A stretch of 25,646 nt of DNA. Origin: a virus. Shown here one piece after another: positions 22,604-25,646 of this stretch (positions are counted from its first letter, which is position 1; the number at the start of each line of letters is the position of its first letter). Below the pieces are notes generated by a model that saw nothing but the letters and a program-made list of their open reading frames with translations, was not told where the DNA came from and made no database searches. Where the stretch lies: positions 1 to 25,646 of the IMG/VR virus record IMGVR_UViG_3300031566_003703; one strand, given 5' to 3'. Both the position numbers and the translations under genes were made by a program.

Positions 22604-22894
22604 TTACCACGCCTCATCGAAGGCCGGGTTATCCTTTTTGTATCTCGCCGCAATATTCTTGATGGCTATTAGCCTATCAATTAAATCGTCGATCGACGGC
22701 AATCAGCCGTATCGTTCATCCGTTATTATTTCCGTAAAAATCGCCGGTGCCTATAATTTTAACGCCTGCCTGTCAATCCAGGTTTTAAGCGGATTCGCAT
22801 GTATGGCAATCACGCCAAAGACCTATGCCCGCACGTCGAGACCTCCATGAGCCGCGATCACCGGCCACTCTGTTATGGGCTTCCCTCGTGTCAT
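22604..22894 (-). pseudogene. Broken gene with three in-frame stops
   Basis: From an ATG at 22894, a single frame runs for 97 codons to TAA with only three internal stops: TAG at codon 24, TAG at 48 and TGA at 64. Between them the sequence is clearly protein-like: 'MTRGKPITEWPVIAAHGG', 'VFGVIAIHANPLKTWIDRQ', 'APAIFTEIITDERYG' and 'IDDLIDRLIAIKNIAARYKK'. The frame also starts 8 bases after the stop of the preceding gene and ends 17 bases before the next ATG, filling its slot. Each stop is one transition from TGG or from CAG/CGA. There is no good ribosome-binding site. It is probably a recently decayed gene; readthrough is possible but unlikely, since TAG ends many genes here. The family is unknown. 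Confidence 0.6.
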
Positions 22895-22902
22895 ACCGAC
22901 GG

Positions 22903-23355
22903 TTATTCGCTATTCTTCCTAATCGCCTCCCGGAATATTTCCATCGCCTCGGCGTTGGTTATCTCGGCCGTCTGCTGCACGATGTGATCAGGAACCTTGC
23001 CCTCGGACCGGTCAATCGTATCACGCAGGCGATTGTATTCGCCCTTGCCCATTTTCTCCACGTGCTTCAAAGCGATGATCTGGGCCATGATTAACTTGTT
23101 GGTGTCTAACGCCTTAAGTTGTTCCGGCGTCATCGCTACGTATTCGCAGATATACCGCCACAGGTTCATCTTGGCTTTAGGGGCACCGGCGGGGTTGCCG
23201 GACTCGCCGGGCTTCCATTGATACGGTTCGCCTTCTTTCGCCAAGTTTGGATTGCCGGATTTTTTGCCGGGTCTAGATGGTCGAACCCCTGATTCCTGTT
23301 TAGCAGCATTTGTGACCACTTTTTTAGATCGCTTTTTGTGACACTTCTTAGCCAC
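22903..23355 (-). CDS. Probable terminase small subunit (DUF5681-like)
   Basis: This 150-residue basic protein has an Arg/Lys-rich N terminus and the DUF5681-type motif 'YQWKPGESGNPAGAPKAKM' (about 45-65), followed by helices ('TPEQLKALDTNKLIMAQII', 'EYNRLRDTIDRSEGKVPDH'). In phages this arrangement occurs upstream of large terminases and is often taken as the DNA-recognition subunit. I chose the GTG at 23355 because the AGGGGGG site has 9-base spacing; a TTG at 23364 overlapping the upstream gene is poorer. Several small genes separate it from terL, so the function is inferred. Confidence 0.65.
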   Translation of the reverse strand: MAKKCHKKRSKKVVTNAAKQESGVRPSRPGKKSGNPNLAKEGEPYQWKPGESGNPAGAPKAKMNLWRYICEYVAMTPEQLKALDTNKLIMAQIIALKHVEKMGKGEYNRLRDTIDRSEGKVPDHIVQQTAEITNAEAMEIFREAIRKNSE

Positions 23356-23356
23356 A

Positions 23357-24439
23357 CTATGCAACCCCCCTGTCGCCTACATATTCGACAGTGACGGCCG
23401 CTCGCCCCTTAGATGTTTGTAACCCTGGAATCGTATGAGGTGCGTTACCTACCTTCTGCACACCAACCACTTTCCACAATGGAGACTTAGACCAATGTGA
23501 CACAAGCCCAGGATGCGACGCTTTATCTCGCACGCGATAACCTTTTTGTTTATAATAATCGGCCATTTTATCTAATACCGCCGCTCCAATACCCACGCCC
23601 TGATAGTCTGGCAATACTACTAATCTGGACCCTCTAATCATGCCCTTATATCCTATAACAGGCAAATAGGACCGAAACGCCACTGGTTTATCCTCCCACA
23701 ATACAATAAAACTTTGTGCCGCAACGTGCATTTTGCTCGTTAAATAGTGATATTTAGCAAACATTCCCCACGTTTTATGATGGGTACGGTATATTTCCAG
23801 TTTAATGTCCGGTCGCCGAAGACACCTCCGCGTAAAGGCGTTATTACTTAAATCATATATCCAATCAGGTCGCAGCCATTCGGCTATATCATAATGACAA
23901 GATAGCATTATATATTGCCTACCATTGTCGCTTCGATTGACCGCTTTATGTACTGCCGATGATCCCACTTTAGCAACGGTTCTGTCGACTACGCTGGTAA
24001 ATTCGTCGATCACACATAACGACGGACCTTCTAATAATATTCGTGCTAACTCGGACCTAAACTTCTCGCCGTTTGATAATACCCTAAAAGGCCTTGACCA
24101 GTTGGGCGTCGAGCCAAACCCGACAGCAGTTAATGACCCACACACTTCTTTAATCGAAAACTTCTTATCGAAACCATCGACAACGGCCTTGTTTTCCGGC
24201 CATTCAAATCCAGTATGATAAGCCGACTCGCCAAATAATTGCTTGCCTATAGTTGTTTTGCCTGAACCGGATGGACCTAAAATAAGACCAATTCGCCAAT
24301 CAGTATTTTCAATAGGAATATTTACATCCCATGATTCTTTTGATTTCTCGCCAAAACTAACATCATACAGCGCCGCTACTTGCTGCACTCTGAACGTCGA
24401 TTCAATATCAGTTTCAACTACAATATTAGCAGACGGCAT
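23357..24439 (-). CDS. ABC-type ATPase fused to GNAT acetyltransferase
   Basis: The product is 360 residues. Residues 1-205 form an ABC nucleotide-binding domain: Walker A 'GPSGSGKT' (55-62), signature 'LSNGEK' (121-126) with 'ELARILL', Walker B 'LCVIDEFTS' (141-149) and the His182 switch in 'LSCHYD'. It has no membrane or transporter part. Residues 215-345 are a GNAT domain: 'HYLTSKMHVAAQSF', 'KPVAFRSYL', the acetyl-CoA loop 'LPDYQGVGIGAAVLD' (276-290) and 'SHPGLVSHWSKSPLW'. Similar ABC-GNAT fusions beside ParB and terminase genes occur in other phages. The ATG has an AAGGATTGAA site and overlaps the ParB-fold gene by 22 bases. DNA-base or protein modification is possible, but no substrate is shown. 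Confidence 0.82.
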   Translation of the reverse strand: MPSANIVVETDIESTFRVQQVAALYDVSFGEKSKESWDVNIPIENTDWRIGLILGPSGSGKTTIGKQLFGESAYHTGFEWPENKAVVDGFDKKFSIKEVCGSLTAVGFGSTPNWSRPFRVLSNGEKFRSELARILLEGPSLCVIDEFTSVVDRTVAKVGSSAVHKAVNRSDNGRQYIMLSCHYDIAEWLRPDWIYDLSNNAFTRRCLRRPDIKLEIYRTHHKTWGMFAKYHYLTSKMHVAAQSFIVLWEDKPVAFRSYLPVIGYKGMIRGSRLVVLPDYQGVGIGAAVLDKMADYYKQKGYRVRDKASHPGLVSHWSKSPLWKVVGVQKVGNAPHTIPGLQTSKGRAAVTVEYVGDRGVA

Positions 24440-24966
24440 TTCAATCCTTCTTTAGTCAACCGTTCATATAATTCTCGTTGTTCGTTTTCGCTTTCCACTT
24501 CACAAACAACTTGCCAAACGGCATTTATCTCAACTTCTTTTATTTCCTTTTCATCCAGACCCCCCATCAGTCCCCCGATCTCGGCCATATCAAACCCGGA
24601 TAATTCAAGGTTCAAATCGCCAGTATCCAAATCTTGAAACAGGTCACCCAGTGCGGGCCAATCCCATTCGGTCAACTCCGCCGTCTTATTATCGGCAATC
24701 ACATACATCTTAGCATCGTTGCCGGATAACGGTAATCGTATAACAGGTATCGACTTAACGCCCGCTTTTATCGCAGCCTTCAGCCTGGCATGGCCTGCAA
24801 GTATAATCCCATCAGCGTCCAGTAATATCGGGTTCGTCCAGCCAAACGCTTCGATAGACTTTACCAGCTTATCGACAGCCTCGTCCGGGTGTTTGCGTGG
24901 GTTGCCCTTAAACGGCTTTAGTTTGCCGACAGGCACGTATTCGATTTGTAGTTTATCCTTTTTCAC
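24418..24966 (-). CDS. ParB/sulfiredoxin-fold protein
   Basis: This 182-residue protein has the ParB N-terminal nuclease-like fold: 'VPVGKLKPFKGNPRKHP' (11-27), 'LVKSIEAFGWTNPILLD' (34-50) and the phosphate-binding box 'GHARLKAAIKAG' (58-69). 'YVIADNKTAEL' and a C-terminal variable part without a helix-turn-helix follow. Phage versions of this type often sit by DNA methyltransferases or terminases and are not partition proteins. The start is GTG with an AAGGCGGGATT site, overlapping the upstream gene. Adjacent to the ABC-GNAT enzyme, it may direct or prime modification, but that is inference. Confidence 0.82.
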   Translation of the reverse strand: MKKDKLQIEYVPVGKLKPFKGNPRKHPDEAVDKLVKSIEAFGWTNPILLDADGIILAGHARLKAAIKAGVKSIPVIRLPLSGNDAKMYVIADNKTAELTEWDWPALGDLFQDLDTGDLNLELSGFDMAEIGGLMGGLDEKEIKEVEINAVWQVVCEVESENEQRELYERLTKEGLKCRLLIL

Positions 24967-25213
24967 AATCCCGCCTTACTCCTTCACCACAAAACTCGCC
25001 TTTGTGTGTATGGGGGAAGGCGTTATCACCGCTACTGGTGGGCCTGCCAATACAACAATCGCCCGAATCGTAACGCCAATCGCCCTCTTCAAACGTCCAC
25101 TTCTTATATTGATCGTTCCATTCATCCCAATAAATACAGTCCTTGCAATAACACACCGTAGGCGATAACGGCGGGGGTGGAGGCGGTGGGGGAGGAAGCG
25201 GCATTGCAACCAT
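24953..25213 (-). CDS. Small Cys-rich protein with Pro tract
   Basis: This 86-residue protein opens 'MVAMPLPPPPPPPPPL', then has 'CYCKDCIYWDEWND' (21-34), 'DSGDCCIGRPTSS' and 'FPHTHKGEFCGEGVRRDC'. The C-x-x-C-x-x-W and FP...FCGEG layout resembles a widespread phage small metal-binding protein; the nine-proline run is odd. The ATG at 25213 has a GGAAAGGTGATATA site. It overlaps the ParB-fold gene by 14 bases. Function is unknown. Confidence 0.6.
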   Translation of the reverse strand: MVAMPLPPPPPPPPPLSPTVCYCKDCIYWDEWNDQYKKWTFEEGDWRYDSGDCCIGRPTSSGDNAFPHTHKGEFCGEGVRRDCEKG

Positions 25214-25235
25214 TATATCACCTTTCCGGGACTAA

Positions 25236-25646
25236 TTAGTACTCGTCTATTTCAAGCTTCATATTACTGAATTTTGACGCACCAAGAACATTGGGGAACA
25301 TGGTCAAATAGTTTATATTTATCAAGCTTAAAAATCTTAAAACGTCCTCTCGGTCCTTGTTTGGAATTTTTATTTTAAGCAAGATACGGCTCTTACTGTC
25401 GCCCGGACAAGCCCTTTTAACTAACGATTCTATGTCTTGACCGTCAATAACTACAGTGAATATACCTTGTTGGGCTAAAAAACTGGGAAGCCGAAAAGAT
25501 AGTGGGTCAAAATATTGGAAACACTCGGTCCGATCTTCGAGTGCTTGATAATCAAGTGCATAAATAACCCGGTGGGGAGACTGAAGACTGTTGTCTAGGT
25601 TCTCCAATAAACTATTTAACAAGCCCCTTGTTTCGCTTTGCGTTTT
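25236..25646 (-). CDS. FRG-domain protein, 5' part beyond the window
   Basis: The frame is open from the edge of the window to TAA at 25236, about 136 codons; the first apparent start (TTG at 25622) is only internal. The residues match the C-terminal half of FRG-domain proteins: 'YFDPLSFRLPSFLAQQGIFT' has the R-x-x-x-QQG-F-T core, and 'KIKIPNKDREDVLRFLSLIN' with 'LTMFPNVLGAS' is the usual closing block. FRG domains are found in proteins of unknown or defence-related function. The match comes from family memory. It lies just upstream of the packaging genes, so it could be phage cargo or a flanking host gene. Confidence 0.6.
   Translation of the reverse strand, partial: KTQSETRGLLNSLLENLDNSLQSPHRVIYALDYQALEDRTECFQYFDPLSFRLPSFLAQQGIFTVVIDGQDIESLVKRACPGDSKSRILLKIKIPNKDREDVLRFLSLININYLTMFPNVLGASKFSNMKLEIDEY

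Noticed and set aside
22464-22850. Plus-strand frame of 128 codons over the broken gene
   Set aside because: It has no start signal and covers parts of an intact minus-strand gene; composition is not protein-like.
22604-22894. Recoding of TAG as an amino acid in this phage
   Set aside because: Other genes, including the ParB-fold, terminase and ABC-GNAT genes, end in TAG directly at coupled junctions, and the third internal stop is TGA, so a simple code change does not explain the frame.
1-25646. CRISPR array, insertion sequence or diversity-generating retroelement
   Set aside because: No spaced direct repeats, transposase, reverse transcriptase or template/variable repeat pair was seen; the only large repeat is the coding array.

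Overview
The window is a stretch of a tailed-phage (Caudoviricetes-type) genome, or of a prophage, from an uncultivated bacterium. Every convincing gene lies on the minus strand, so the region reads from base 25646 down to base 1. Genes are tightly packed, often with ATGA or TAATG overlaps, and many are preceded by a strong GGAAAGGA-like Shine-Dalgarno sequence. The packaging and head genes are of the HK97 type. I see no integrase, lysis module or replication gene, so lifestyle and host cannot be decided. TAG, TAA and TGA all end ordinary genes, so the standard bacterial code is used.

Layout in transcription order. (1) 25.6-22.6 kb: the 3' part of an FRG-domain gene, a small Cys-rich protein, a ParB-fold protein, an ABC-ATPase/GNAT acetyltransferase fusion, a probable small terminase, and a reading frame broken by three internal stops. 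(2) 22.6-18.2 kb: large terminase set among small genes, several with zinc-ribbon-like Cys pairs and one with a membrane segment. (3) 18.1-12.3 kb: portal-MuF fusion, S78-family prohead protease, major capsid protein and a probable capsid accessory protein. (4) 12.2-11.9 kb: a tRNA(CAT) with initiator-type features, hairpins, and a 39-residue membrane protein.

(5) 11.9-5.6 kb: a non-structural biosynthetic cassette lying between head genes and further virion genes. It holds a GT-B glycosyltransferase, a GT-A (GT8-like) glycosyltransferase, an asparagine-synthetase-like enzyme without the glutaminase nucleophile, an ATP-grasp ligase, a PanD aspartate decarboxylase with the active-site residues nearly all conserved, two coupled micro-ORFs, and a CgeB-like glycosyltransferase. 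(6) 5.6-0 kb: a virion-type protein, two mini-ORFs, a small protein, a fibre-like protein with about 58 Ser-Pro-Ser-x tetrapeptides, a 911-residue fusion of a polypeptide-GalNAc-transferase-like domain, a second GT-like domain, a ParB-like domain and an O-methyltransferase-like domain, then an Ig-like virion protein and the start of another gene.

Working hypothesis: regions 5 and 6 form a surface-decoration system. The Ser/Pro-rich mucin-like fibre would be O-glycosylated by the overlapping GalNAc-transferase-like enzyme, extended by other transferases and methylated. PanD, the ATP-grasp ligase and the Asn-synthetase-like enzyme would make and attach beta-alanine or a related amide. The domain calls rest on motifs read in the sequence; the pathway is inference.
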